Positions 17,376 to 26,337 of a DNA stretch of 64,000 bases are shown piece by piece. Within the stretch, counting starts at the first letter, position 1. Each line of letters begins with the position of its first letter. The stretch is from positions 421,001 to 485,000 of the forward strand of contig NZ_CP129016.1 of the NCBI RefSeq assembly GCF_020524085.2, written 5' to 3'. A program made the position numbers and the translations under genes. The DNA comes from Halobacillus litoralis. Lineage in GTDB: Bacteria; Bacillota; Bacilli; Bacillales; Halobacillaceae. The notes below the pieces were generated by a model. It saw only the letters and a list, made by a program, of their open reading frames with translations, made no database searches and was not told the origin of the DNA.

Positions 17376-18011
17376 TTATCTATACTGTTTTCTTCTCACC
17401 CACATCGTAGCTGCCCATTTTTCCCCGATTGTGACCGGCGATCCTCCATGCAGGGTTCGTTCATTGATCACAGGATCGGAATAAAAATATTCGAAATAGA
17501 CGCCCATGCCTTTTTGCGGGGAGACAGATAAATTCATCTGTGGAAAGTACGTTTCTCCACCCTCTTCAACATCGTTTAAATAAAGAACAAGCGTACTGAT
17601 TCTCGGATTGTTCTTTGCATGGACCTTCGATTTAAAGTAATCATAATGTGCTTTATATTCATGGCCTTGCTTATAATTCAAGATGTGAAGTCCTTCTCCA
17701 TGTTCAACGGGTACATTCATGATATGCGCCAACCGCCTTTCAATGCGTGTTGTGATATCATCCTCAGGTAAAAATGTGCTGCTGCTTGTCCGAATGTCAT
17801 TCACTTCATGACGTGACCCGATTTTTGAACGGTTCATCCGGTTTTGAGAAAGACGGATAAGCTCATTGCATTCTGCATCACTGACGACATTTCCCAATAT
17901 AGCAATCTTAGGATCTTCCATTTTTGCAATGATGGAAATCTCACGGTCTTCCGTCATAATCCTGTTGCCCTTGTGGTCAAAAATGGAAGCTTCTTTCACT
18001 GTTAATGTCAA
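17376..18011 (-). CDS. 2OG-Fe(II) oxygenase, prolyl 4-hydroxylase type
   Basis: A 211-residue dioxygenase like the Bacillus anthracis P4H, expected to hydroxylate proline using 2-oxoglutarate, oxygen and iron. The iron ligands His122 and Asp124 (AHYDYF) and His188 (TLHGGSP) are present, and Lys198 (GEKWAATMW) should bind 2-oxoglutarate. RISTLVLYLNDVEEGGETYFP is the conserved core strand. The only in-frame start with upstream Shine-Dalgarno potential (GAGGT) is TTG at 18011. The protein substrate is unknown; in relatives it may be collagen-like exosporium proteins or EF-Tu. Confidence 0.88.
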   Translation of the reverse strand: MTLTVKEASIFDHKGNRIMTEDREISIIAKMEDPKIAILGNVVSDAECNELIRLSQNRMNRSKIGSRHEVNDIRTSSSTFLPEDDITTRIERRLAHIMNVPVEHGEGLHILNYKQGHEYKAHYDYFKSKVHAKNNPRISTLVLYLNDVEEGGETYFPQMNLSVSPQKGMGVYFEYFYSDPVINERTLHGGSPVTIGEKWAATMWVRRKQYR

Positions 18012-18376
18012 CTTTTCATCAACCTCTTCTTGTTTTAATAGAACGCTTTCAAAAACGTATATCCTTGAGGAAGATCGGATATGAGAAATATCTTACCACC
18101 TTTTTATGATTTATTCCTGAGTTTTTATAAAAATTACAAAATTGTTCACAAATGGTAAATAGATTACTATTTTTATTCGTCTGACCCCCAAAGAATGGTT
18201 GATCTTATTAAAAAAACACTATCTCCCCACGTTTACCACATTGTAAGGAGATAGTGTTTTCACCTAACCAAGATAACTAGGAAAGATGGATGACCTAGTG
18301 AACGGCCCCGGCTGGATTCACGAACTTGGTACACTGAATAGCGAAAGAACAACCAAGATAAGTTTCCCTTCCGCTA
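18012..18376. other. Intergenic region with one terminator
   Basis: AT-rich and without a supported gene. A weak + strand frame starting at 18286 has no usual RBS and runs antisense into the cupin gene, so it is not listed. Confidence 0.5.
18213..18260 (-). terminator. Intrinsic terminator of the cupin gene
   Basis: A 14-bp perfect stem (AAAACACTATCTCC and its complement) with a longer T run on the - strand, 117 bp past the cupin stop codon. Confidence 0.75.
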
Positions 18377-19156
18377 CTACATGTTTTTACTTTGTTGTAG
18401 AAGTTTTGACTTTCCTGTCCTTTCCCACTCTTCTACTGTTTCATATGCTTTTTCAGGAGTATATCCCTTCCCTACAAGCAATCCCATTAAGATGAATTCT
18501 TGAAGGATGTGCGTAGCATTGATCCCTCTTTTAACATCTTCTAACCCTTCATCCACCAAGTATTCCGTGTACTTCACCCATTCGTCTGGAGTCTTCCCAT
18601 ATACAACGGGATTTCCATTCTCCTGCCCGTTTCCTTCTTCCGCAGCCATGGCATCTGCTTTGGTCACATGAACCGTACCAAATGGATGATTGGGAGGAGC
18701 ATAGATTGAATAGAGCTTAAGTGGCGTATTCCCTGTATTGGTTACATTGTGCCATGTTCCAGCAGGAATGAAAATGGCGTCATCATCATAGACATTTCTT
18801 TCAAAACTTAAATTGTTTTGACTCTCGCCCATTTGAGCAATCCCCTGCCCCTGTTCAATACGCAGGAACTGATCGACACTTGGATGCACTTCTAACCCAA
18901 TATCTCCGCCTGGAGGAATACTCATTAAGGTTACTTGTAAATTTGATCCCGTCCATAAAGCCGTACGATAGTTTTGATTTTGCGTCGTCGCTTCATTGAT
19001 ATTGATGACGAATGGATTGGATCCATAATCTTTCAGCGTCACCCTGTTATAGAAGCCATATTGTTGGTTAGGTGCAGACCAGTACCCTGCAGGATTTCTG
19101 TAACCATACACTGGCTGGTTCACATAATATGGATGCGTATAGGGTCCAACATACAT
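18377..19156 (-). CDS. Cupin protein with Tyr/Pro-rich N-terminus
   Basis: A 259-residue protein. The first 40 residues are rich in Tyr, Pro, Asn and Gly (THPYYVNQPVYGYRNPAGYW), as in many spore coat proteins. A cupin beta-barrel follows with GGDIGLEVHPSVDQFLRIEQGQG and PAGTWHNVTN, which supply the likely metal-binding His and Glu residues. The C-terminal 70 residues are helical. There is no signal peptide. I infer a spore-associated cupin, but nothing in the neighbourhood proves this. The ATG follows AAGGGA. Confidence 0.78.
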   Translation of the reverse strand: MYVGPYTHPYYVNQPVYGYRNPAGYWSAPNQQYGFYNRVTLKDYGSNPFVININEATTQNQNYRTALWTGSNLQVTLMSIPPGGDIGLEVHPSVDQFLRIEQGQGIAQMGESQNNLSFERNVYDDDAIFIPAGTWHNVTNTGNTPLKLYSIYAPPNHPFGTVHVTKADAMAAEEGNGQENGNPVVYGKTPDEWVKYTEYLVDEGLEDVKRGINATHILQEFILMGLLVGKGYTPEKAYETVEEWERTGKSKLLQQSKNM

Positions 19157-19265
19157 TTTCTCAAATCCCTTCCCATTTGCTGATTTATCCTATGCAGGGA
19201 AAGTGAAGAGTGTCCTTGATGTATAGTTTTGTAGGGAGATGAGGTCAAACCAAGTGTTCTCAACG

Positions 19266-19315
19266 GAAAAAGCCTGCCTCCTTGCGCGAATAGGTTCACA
19301 CATAGAGAGGCAGGC
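19266..19315 (-). terminator. Intrinsic terminator of topB
   Basis: GCCTGCCTC pairs with GAGGCAGGC and is followed by T5 on the - strand, 15 bp past the topB stop codon. Confidence 0.8.
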
Positions 19316-19329
19316 ACCGAATGACATAT

Positions 19330-21477
19330 TTAACTTTTTTCTTCTGCTTTCTTTTTAAAATCGAATTTAATTTTGAAATCTTCATCCAGTGTTAGAGCCG
19401 TACTGAACGTCTTCTTTCCCTTAAACCCTTTTAATACCTTCGTACGTTTTTTCTCGCAAAGCGTTTTAATCATATTTGCACTCAGCGACTTCCCTGCCAA
19501 CCTTTTCGGAAAACTTACCTTACACCCTTTTTTGTATTCGGAACACGCATAAAACTTGTAACGGTCCATAATGGAACCCGTCTGGCAGGCCGGGCATTTG
19601 GCAATGGGGGTATTCCACTTTTTCTTTTCACCTGTATTCCGGATTTGAACCTGTTGAATGGAATCAGGGGTCTCCTGGATCAGTTTTTCAATAAACTGGC
19701 TCGTCTGCTTGATGAACATTTGTTTCGAGCCTTCGCCACTTCCGATTTTCTTCAAATACGACTCCCACTTGGCGGTCATGGAAGGGCTCGATAACAGCGT
19801 CCCTTCGATAGCTTCACAAAGTGTGATGCCTTTAGCCGTGACGTAGACGTTGTTCTTTTTCACTTCAATGTATTTTTGCGCCTTGATCGTTTCAATGATG
19901 CTTGAGCGGGTCGCTTCAGTCCCGAGGCCTTCCACCTCTTTCAGGATCTCCACGTCTCCCTCGTCATCCATGAGCTTTCCACACGTTTTCATCATGTTGA
20001 TCAGCTGGCCTTCGGTATAGGGCTTCGGCGGCTGCGTCATACTTTCTTTAATATGAAGGCGCGCGCCTACCTCTTCCCCTTTTTGAACATTCGGAAGCAG
20101 CGCATCTTTTTCCTGTTTCGCTTTCGACGGCTTAGGGAAAAGCTCTTTCCAACCTTGGTGGACTTCTCTCCGTCCTGTCGATTTGAAAGGAAGGTCATGG
20201 ACATGGGTGAAGATCGTTGTCTCTTCATAGACGTAATCACTATGGAACATCGCGAGCGTCGTCGCTAAGACTTCTGTATATATGTTGCGTTCCTCGCGGC
20301 TCAGCCCATTCAGTTTCTTTTCCGTCGGAATGGACTTCGTCGGGATGATGGCATAGTGCTCCTGAACTTTCGTGCTGTCGACATATCGCTTCCTTGGTTT
20401 TAAAGAGATAGGGGTGAAAGAAGCGTTAAGTGGATCTTGGTAGGACTTCAGGTTGTTCACTAAATAAGAGAACTCGCTTTCCGTGATGTAATTACAGTCG
20501 GTTCGCGGATAGGAGACTAGTTTTTTCTCATAGAGCTTCTGCATCGTCTTCAACACTTGTGACGGTGTGTACTTCCAACGTCTGTTCGCAACACTTTGCA
20601 ACGTGGAAAGCGAATGCAGCTTCGGGGATTTTTGATGCTTCGTCTTTTTGTCTACACGCTGGACCATCCCCTGGTGGTCTACCTTTTCCTTCAGCCCATG
20701 CTTGTCCATAAGCTCCTGGACCTTAGCTTTATCCTTTTCCTTAATTTCAGCCAGTCCCTTGTAGGAACCTTCCTCTGATTGAAAAAGCCCCTCGATTTGG
20801 TAAAAAGGCTCGGACACAAAGTTCTCAATTTCCTTGTGCCTCTGGTAAATCAAGTACACCGTCGGCGATTGCACACGGCCGATCGTTAAGTAACTTCCGA
20901 AGCCTTTCTTCTGCAAATGCAGTGTGAACAGACGACTCGCGTTGATCCCTACCATCCAATCACTGATTTGACGGGCTTTCGCTTCATCAAACATACGTAA
21001 GTCTTTTTCATTGTTTCGTAGATTGTTAAATCCCTTACGCACTTCGTCCTTCTCAAGGGAATTGATCCACAGCCGGCGAACAGGTTTCCCCTTCACGCCT
21101 GTTAAACGGAGAATGCTGTAAAAAATGTTCGACCCTTCCCGGTCGACATCGGCCGCATTCACAAGCACGTCCGCTTGTTGGAACAGCCGCTTGACCTCTT
21201 TAAACTGCTCCCACTTCCCTTTTGATACTTTTTCAAGAAATCGATCCGGAACAATCGGCAACTGATCAAGCTTCCAGCGCTTCCATTCCGGTTTATAGTC
21301 ATGCGGTTCTTTCAATTCCACTAGATGACCGACGCCCCACGTGATCGTCGCCCCGTTCGGGAAGGTATCATCCGGTTTAAGTACAATATACGTTTTCGTT
21401 TTTTCCTGTATTGTAAAAGCCTCTGCATATGCTTTTGCCTGAGAGGGTTTTTCCGCTAAGATGACCACTCGTGTCAT
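19330..21477 (-). CDS. topB: DNA topoisomerase III
   Basis: A type IA topoisomerase of 715 residues that decatenates DNA and processes recombination intermediates. The TOPRIM domain begins VVILAEKPSQAKAYAE and has the acidic DVDREG at 110-115. IGRVQSPTVYLIYQR is the conserved gate segment. The catalytic tyrosine is Tyr323 in VSYPRTDCNYI. The C-terminus has a four-cysteine finger (CPACQTG ... FYACSEYKKGC). ATG 21477 follows GGGAGTGGAG and starts the TOPRIM directly; the reading frame extends ten codons upstream without an RBS. Confidence 0.93.
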   Translation of the reverse strand: MTRVVILAEKPSQAKAYAEAFTIQEKTKTYIVLKPDDTFPNGATITWGVGHLVELKEPHDYKPEWKRWKLDQLPIVPDRFLEKVSKGKWEQFKEVKRLFQQADVLVNAADVDREGSNIFYSILRLTGVKGKPVRRLWINSLEKDEVRKGFNNLRNNEKDLRMFDEAKARQISDWMVGINASRLFTLHLQKKGFGSYLTIGRVQSPTVYLIYQRHKEIENFVSEPFYQIEGLFQSEEGSYKGLAEIKEKDKAKVQELMDKHGLKEKVDHQGMVQRVDKKTKHQKSPKLHSLSTLQSVANRRWKYTPSQVLKTMQKLYEKKLVSYPRTDCNYITESEFSYLVNNLKSYQDPLNASFTPISLKPRKRYVDSTKVQEHYAIIPTKSIPTEKKLNGLSREERNIYTEVLATTLAMFHSDYVYEETTIFTHVHDLPFKSTGRREVHQGWKELFPKPSKAKQEKDALLPNVQKGEEVGARLHIKESMTQPPKPYTEGQLINMMKTCGKLMDDEGDVEILKEVEGLGTEATRSSIIETIKAQKYIEVKKNNVYVTAKGITLCEAIEGTLLSSPSMTAKWESYLKKIGSGEGSKQMFIKQTSQFIEKLIQETPDSIQQVQIRNTGEKKKWNTPIAKCPACQTGSIMDRYKFYACSEYKKGCKVSFPKRLAGKSLSANMIKTLCEKKRTKVLKGFKGKKTFSTALTLDEDFKIKFDFKKKAEEKS

Positions 21478-21557
21478 GGTCTCTCCACTCCCTTCATTGA
21501 ACCCCAAGAGTACTATGGGATGAAGCGTAAAGCAAGGGATTGACGACGTTCTTTTTA

Positions 21558-21641
21558 CTTTGGCGAGGTGCGCTGGACCTTTGGGGCGAGCTACTCTCCG
21601 TTTGGCGCGACTCGCTACACCTTTGGCGCGACTCGCCTTGG
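21558..21641. repeat. Four tandem 21-bp imperfect repeats
   Basis: Units start at 21558, 21579, 21600 and 21621. The shared pattern is (C/G)TTTGG-GCGA-TCGC. Units 3 and 4 agree at almost all of their first 16 bases. The array is GC-rich against its surroundings and noncoding as far as can be seen. Confidence 0.8.
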
Positions 21642-21781
21642 GGGACAGCGGGGTGATGAGGCTTGAGGCGGTGCTTTAATATTTCCAGATGGACAATGTC
21701 AGGTGGGATGGTACGGGGTTTTATGATCATAAGTGAACTCCTTTCCCCTCTATTAAAGTCGATCGCCGTTTTTTTGTCCAG

Positions 21782-21816
21782 AAAAAAGAGACCAGTCCAG
21801 TGGTGGACTGATCTCT
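21782..21816 (-). terminator. Intrinsic terminator of the iron alcohol dehydrogenase gene
   Basis: AGAGACCAGTCCA pairs with TGGACTGATCTCT (one mismatch), followed by T6 on the - strand. Confidence 0.85.
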
Positions 21817-21829
21817 ATAAGTCTTCTCT

Positions 21830-22997
21830 TTAAAAATCTACATCCTGCCCATAATAAGCGGCGACAAAAAGCTTTTTCATTTCTTCTACGGATGTTTCAC
21901 GCGGATTCGTTCCTGTACACGGATCTTCTACCGCATTTTCAGCCATCGTATCCACATGTTCTTTGAATAACTCTTCGGACACACCAAATTCCTGCAGTGT
22001 ATTTGGTACGTCCATTTCACGATTCAAACTCCCGGACCCATTCAATAAGAGCATCGACGAGTTCCTGATCATTCTGCCCTTTCAAACCGATTCTTTTCGC
22101 TAAAGCGGCAAAACGATCTTCTACAACACTTCTGTTGAATTGGATAACATAAGGAAGATAAATCGCATTGGCACAGCCATGCGGTACTCCGAACGTTGGT
22201 CCACTCTTATGGGCTAAGCTGTGTACGTTGCCTAATACCGCATTAGAGAAGGCCATACCTGCCATTGCCTGGGCATAGTGGACTTTTTCACGGCTTTCTT
22301 TATCTCCTTTATAGGAGGAAAGAAGATGTTCTTTCAAAATTTCGGCCGCTTCTTTTGCAAGCGCATCTGTAAAAGTTGTTCTTGGTTTCGCTACATAGGC
22401 TTCAATGCTGTGGGTGACAGCATCCATACCGCTGTATGCCGTTACACGTTTGGGCATAGATTCAACCATTACAGGGTCGATGATGGCTAAATCAGGCGTC
22501 AGTTCAAAGCTGGCTAACGGATATTTCACCCCTGTTTCTGAATCGGTAATGACGGAAAGGTTGGAGATCTCCGATGCTGTTCCACTTGTCGTTGGAATAC
22601 CGATGAATTTCGCTTTGGAACGAAGTTCGGGCAGCTCAAACGGTTTGGTCGCGTCTTCGAAACTTAGATTCGGATGTTCATAGAACAACCAAAAGGCTTT
22701 AGCCGCATCCATCGGTGAGCCACCGCCTATACCTATGATCCAATCAGGTTCAAAACTCATCACTGTGTCCAGATGTTCTTGTACAAGCTTCGTGGAAGGT
22801 TCTTCTTTTATCCCTTCAATAAGCTTGGTCTCTATATTCGCTTCTGCTAGATTGTTTTCAATCGTTTCGAGGTTCCCGTTTTCTTTAACGGAACCTCCAC
22901 CAATCACAAGTAAGGCTTTCTTTCCTTCTACAGATTTCAATATATCAAGAGCGTTCTCACTAAAATAAATGTCGCGCGGAATTGTAAAACGGTTCAT
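21830..22997 (-). CDS. Iron-containing alcohol dehydrogenase (frameshifted as read)
   Basis: A group III alcohol dehydrogenase. The NAD(P) site is GIGGGSPMDAAKA. Metal-binding residues lie in the AIIDP, GMDAVTHSIEAYV, NVHSLAHKSGPTFGVPHG and CTGTNPRE segments. The last 70 residues are in another frame. The break lies in a three-base C run at 22031-22033, where removing one base joins ALIEWVR to SLNREMDVPNTL. The repaired protein has 388 residues, the normal length. ATG 22997 follows GGGAGGAG. It probably interconverts a short-chain alcohol and aldehyde; the preferred substrate is unknown. Confidence 0.87.
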
Positions 22998-23276
22998 GAT
23001 ATCTCCTCCCACTTTTTGGTTACACTCGGGAATATTGCCGCTTTCCTTTTTCATCAAACCATTCAGTAGGTATAATCCATAAATTCAGTTCATTTGTAAC
23101 CCTTATTTAGTGAGAAAGCACTAAACCAACGTGAGCCTCTCGTACTCCAGAAATCCGGCTGTTTTCTCATACCACATCCCTGCAGTCGATCACCCGTGCA
23201 CGATTCAAGCTAATGAATATGGCTTATGATAAGATATGTAAGGTTAACACTTTGATCTAAGAATGGAGCATCCATC

Positions 23277-24692
23277 ATGGTACAAATCGCAAAACGAGGG
23301 TACACCTTATTTATCAGCTTGTATGTCCTCATGCATTTTGTCGTTTATTTTATAGGTGGAGAATCGCTTTCCACCACTCTTTCCTTATTCGGTTTGGCGG
23401 CTTTTGTACTGGGTTACTTTTTCCTTCCGGTGAAACAGGCAGCGATCTCCCTTTTGCTGCTCATTATCGCATTGATTGTTCACATTTCTGCAGGGACCTC
23501 CCTCATTGAAGGGACCGTATCCGGGTTTACGGTGATGAGCGAACTGATCGCTCTCTTACTGATCGTTCCTACGATCAGTTGGGTACTGGAGGAAAAGCCC
23601 TACATCGAATCGGTCATTAACTTCGCTCAAAACTTGCTGAATACAAGTCGTAAGTTCTATTTCGGGATGATGGTCATCACCCAGATCATTTCGTACTTTT
23701 TATTATTCGGATCGATTCCGATGGTCTACAGCATGATCAACGACTTTTTGAGCAATCAAAAGGGCGAGGCGTGGGAGAATTATAAAGGAACGGCCCTCTT
23801 ACGTGCCTTCTCCTTAACCACGATGTGGGTCGTCAGTATTCCAAGCTTTATTTTTGCCGTCGATGCCCTTGGCGCATCCTTAGGCTTATCAATCTTGCAA
23901 GGTTTCTTCATCTCATTCGCCGGGATCTTATTATCTGTCTTATTCTCTTATTATCAAGAACGTCATTACGGCGTGGATCTCACGGCAGGCATCCAGGAGC
24001 AGCTTCAGAAGATTGCCGAACAAAAGAAACAGGATACGAAAGGGAACCGTGATGCTCTGGAATTCGGCTTTCTTTTCGTAACGTTATTCGGGTCGATTTT
24101 TCTTCTTAACGCCCTTTGGGACGTTCAGCTTCTGCTCATTATCCCTATCGTAATTGTGGCCTGGGTCATCCTCTACTTCATCATTCGTAAGAGAAGCAGC
24201 GCGATTACCGAGAACGGAAAAACCTATGTAGCCAAAAGCATCCCAAACAAAGCGCAGCAGTTCTCCATCCTGCTGGCCGCTGGATTTTTAATTAACGCGG
24301 TGAATCAGTCAGGATATGGCGAGTACATTATCGATGGCCTGTTTTATGTGACGGACGCCGTACCGTTCTTGAACTTCTTATGGGTTCTTCCATTTGTCGT
24401 GATTATTCTTGGATTTATCGGACTCGGTCCGTTAACGGTCATCGTCCTCGTCTCTGGAATTTTGCAGGGCGTCGACCTTCCTTACCCACCAGAAATCGTG
24501 GTTCTTGGGATTACATCAGGGAGCGTCATTTCGATTATGTTATCTCCGTTGATTCTGCCATCCATCATTTTGAGTTCTGTGAACAAATTGAGCATCATTA
24601 AAAACGGACTGATGTTCAATTATAAATACGCCCTGTCCTTTTATGTCATGGTGCAGATTTACCTGCAGCTGTTCGTGCTGTTTTTCTTATAA
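23277..24692 (+). CDS. Polytopic membrane protein, probable transporter of unknown family
   Basis: A 471-residue protein with about 12 hydrophobic helices and a charged cytoplasmic loop near the middle (EQLQKIAEQKKQDTKGNRD, about 240-260). The second half has a GLGPLTVIVLVSG loop, followed by ITSGSVISIMLSPLILPSIIL. This small-residue re-entrant-like pattern recalls ion-transporter superfamily (DcuC/DctM-like) carriers. I do not recognise the family and assign no substrate. It is a single gene with a terminator. Confidence 0.75.
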   Translation: MVQIAKRGYTLFISLYVLMHFVVYFIGGESLSTTLSLFGLAAFVLGYFFLPVKQAAISLLLLIIALIVHISAGTSLIEGTVSGFTVMSELIALLLIVPTISWVLEEKPYIESVINFAQNLLNTSRKFYFGMMVITQIISYFLLFGSIPMVYSMINDFLSNQKGEAWENYKGTALLRAFSLTTMWVVSIPSFIFAVDALGASLGLSILQGFFISFAGILLSVLFSYYQERHYGVDLTAGIQEQLQKIAEQKKQDTKGNRDALEFGFLFVTLFGSIFLLNALWDVQLLLIIPIVIVAWVILYFIIRKRSSAITENGKTYVAKSIPNKAQQFSILLAAGFLINAVNQSGYGEYIIDGLFYVTDAVPFLNFLWVLPFVVIILGFIGLGPLTVIVLVSGILQGVDLPYPPEIVVLGITSGSVISIMLSPLILPSIILSSVNKLSIIKNGLMFNYKYALSFYVMVQIYLQLFVLFFL

Positions 24693-24707
24693 GAAAATAA
24701 AACTTTC

Positions 24708-24740
24708 GGCGGGCCTGTTCAAGGTCCGCCTTTTCTTTTT
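24708..24740 (+). terminator. Intrinsic terminator
   Basis: GGCGGGCC pairs with GGTCCGCC (one G-T pair) and is followed by TTTTCTTTTTT. Confidence 0.85.
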
Positions 24741-24883
24741 TCAAAATCTACAGCGCTCCCCTCCCCCTTCATCTCCAAACAGGGTCGGTTCCGTCTTTTC
24801 CCAGAAAGAGAAATGACCATCAGCATTTTTGAATAAGATTTAAAAGAATGTGCTTAGAATTCTGCAGAAACAGGAGGGACACC

Positions 24884-25714
24884 ATGAACACGAATGAAAG
24901 TTATATTGAAGTGGCCCCGGGGGTTGAGTTATTCATTCAAGAAACCGGAACTGGAGACCCCCTTGTATTCATTCCGGGTTTTACATTCACAACGGAAGTC
25001 TTCTCCGAACAGGTGAAACACTTCTCAAAAACACACCGCACGATCGTCATTGATCCCCGGAGCCATGGCCGTTCAACCATGACCGTCCACGGAAATGATT
25101 ACGTCACCCATGGGACGGACTTACAAAAAGTGTTAAAGGAATTAAAAGTAGAGAATCCAACGCTCGTGGGCTGGTCTTTTGGTTGCCTAACGGTGTGGGA
25201 GTACATCCGCCAGTTCGGAAGCGATGAAATCAAGTCCCTCATTCTGATTGATATGCCGCCAAAATCTTTATCACTGAAAGAAGACGAGGATTGGGTGGAA
25301 GGTCCACTTGATGACTTGGCTGCAGCGTATACGAACTACCTCCGTCATCCAAAAGGACAGAGAGAATTCATCTCGGCCTATGCCACCGGGGTCATGGTAC
25401 AACGGGAACTGAAAAAAGAAGAATTGACTTGGATGGTAGAGCAATCCCTAAAAACCCCTTACTATATTGCGTCCAACTTATTCTCTTCCGGTCTCTTTTC
25501 GGATTATCGAAAAGAGGCAGCGCAAAGCAGTGGATCTGTTCCAACGCTTTTCGTTGTTGCCGAACATTGGGGAGAGACAGCGACCGCTTACCTTAACAAG
25601 CTGACCCCTTCCGCTTCAGTGAAGACTCTCGGAGGACATCTTATGTTTTGGGAGCATTGTGAGAAGTTCAATCAGATCGTTGAAAGATTTTTAGGAGAAT
25701 CTGCGAGTAACTGA
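24884..25714 (+). CDS. Alpha/beta hydrolase
   Basis: A 276-residue cytoplasmic hydrolase with the canonical order: oxyanion strand VFIPGF, DPRSHGRS, the nucleophile elbow GWSFGC (Ser), a helical cap, the acid strand TLFVVAEHWGE, and the C-terminal catalytic His in GGHLMFWEH. The substrate is unknown. ATG 24884 is preceded by CAGGAGGG; the frame extends upstream to 24848 without an RBS. Confidence 0.87.
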   Translation: MNTNESYIEVAPGVELFIQETGTGDPLVFIPGFTFTTEVFSEQVKHFSKTHRTIVIDPRSHGRSTMTVHGNDYVTHGTDLQKVLKELKVENPTLVGWSFGCLTVWEYIRQFGSDEIKSLILIDMPPKSLSLKEDEDWVEGPLDDLAAAYTNYLRHPKGQREFISAYATGVMVQRELKKEELTWMVEQSLKTPYYIASNLFSSGLFSDYRKEAAQSSGSVPTLFVVAEHWGETATAYLNKLTPSASVKTLGGHLMFWEHCEKFNQIVERFLGESASN

Positions 25715-25762
25715 CAACTCCATCAGTAATGAATTTATACCTTCATGAAAAGGAGGCCCCCT

Positions 25763-26209
25763 TTGAAAAGGCTTGATCCAGACAAACTTTTCGTTGAGTT
25801 TAGACCATGTGTTACAAAAACAGAACCTCTGTTAGGTCGGAGGTACACATTAACCCATTCTGACGTGACTGCCGAACTTTTTCTCACTATAGGATGGACG
25901 TATGCCTATGACAAGATCACCCCCATGAGAGATGAAGTGCTTGCCGAATGGAGGATAGATCATGGTTCTCCTTATCTCTTTGTCTATGTTTATGTGGATG
26001 GACAATATGGATCCAATCAATCAACCATTCGCGATACTATTTTCAGACGCGAATTGCCATTAGCACTTGAAGCGATCAGATATGGAGACCAGTCCCTCTT
26101 TAAAGCCTATCCCGAATTGGATCTTGCACCAATTTTCATACGTTTTGACTCTATAAATCCCCGTTACAATCGATATGAGTATTGGGGTACCCCAAAGGAT
26201 TATCAGTAG
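25763..26209 (+). CDS. Staygreen family protein
   Basis: A 148-residue protein matching the staygreen (SGR) family: KLFVEFRPCVT near the start, RRYTLTHSDVTAELFLTIG, MRDEVLAEW, and FRRELPLALEAIRYGD near the end. In plants SGR removes Mg from chlorophyll a, and bacterial members occur in non-photosynthetic Bacillaceae where the natural substrate is unknown. The start is set at TTG 25763, five bases after AAAGGAGG. The upstream ATG at 25745 would overlap that RBS. It lies 48 bp after the hydrolase gene and may be cotranscribed with it. Confidence 0.8.
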   Translation: MKRLDPDKLFVEFRPCVTKTEPLLGRRYTLTHSDVTAELFLTIGWTYAYDKITPMRDEVLAEWRIDHGSPYLFVYVYVDGQYGSNQSTIRDTIFRRELPLALEAIRYGDQSLFKAYPELDLAPIFIRFDSINPRYNRYEYWGTPKDYQ

Positions 26210-26263
26210 ATGTATTTTACAAAAGAAAGATTGGGCCCCCTGTCCAAGGTTCATACAATACAG

Positions 26264-26299
26264 AAAAAGGTTCATCCACTTCACTGGATGAACCTTTTT
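26264..26299. terminator. Bidirectional intrinsic terminator
   Basis: A perfect 15-bp stem (AAAAAGGTTCATCCA and its complement) between the convergent staygreen and rlmD genes. Confidence 0.9.
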
Positions 26300-26337
26300 C
26301 TAGTTAAAACAGCCAGTACCTTGGTTTCAGGTATTGG

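Larger units (their letters stand above)
21478..21829. other. Intergenic region with tandem repeats
   Basis: It contains the 21-bp tandem repeat array and a terminator. The open frames across it derive from the repeats and lack an RBS. Confidence 0.5.

Noticed and set aside
18286..18495. 69-codon + strand frame beside the cupin gene
   Set aside because: No usual RBS; much of it is antisense to the cupin gene and not protein-like.
21494..21730. 78-codon - strand frame across the 21-bp repeats
   Set aside because: Low-complexity product created by the repeats; no RBS; overlaps the topB start region.
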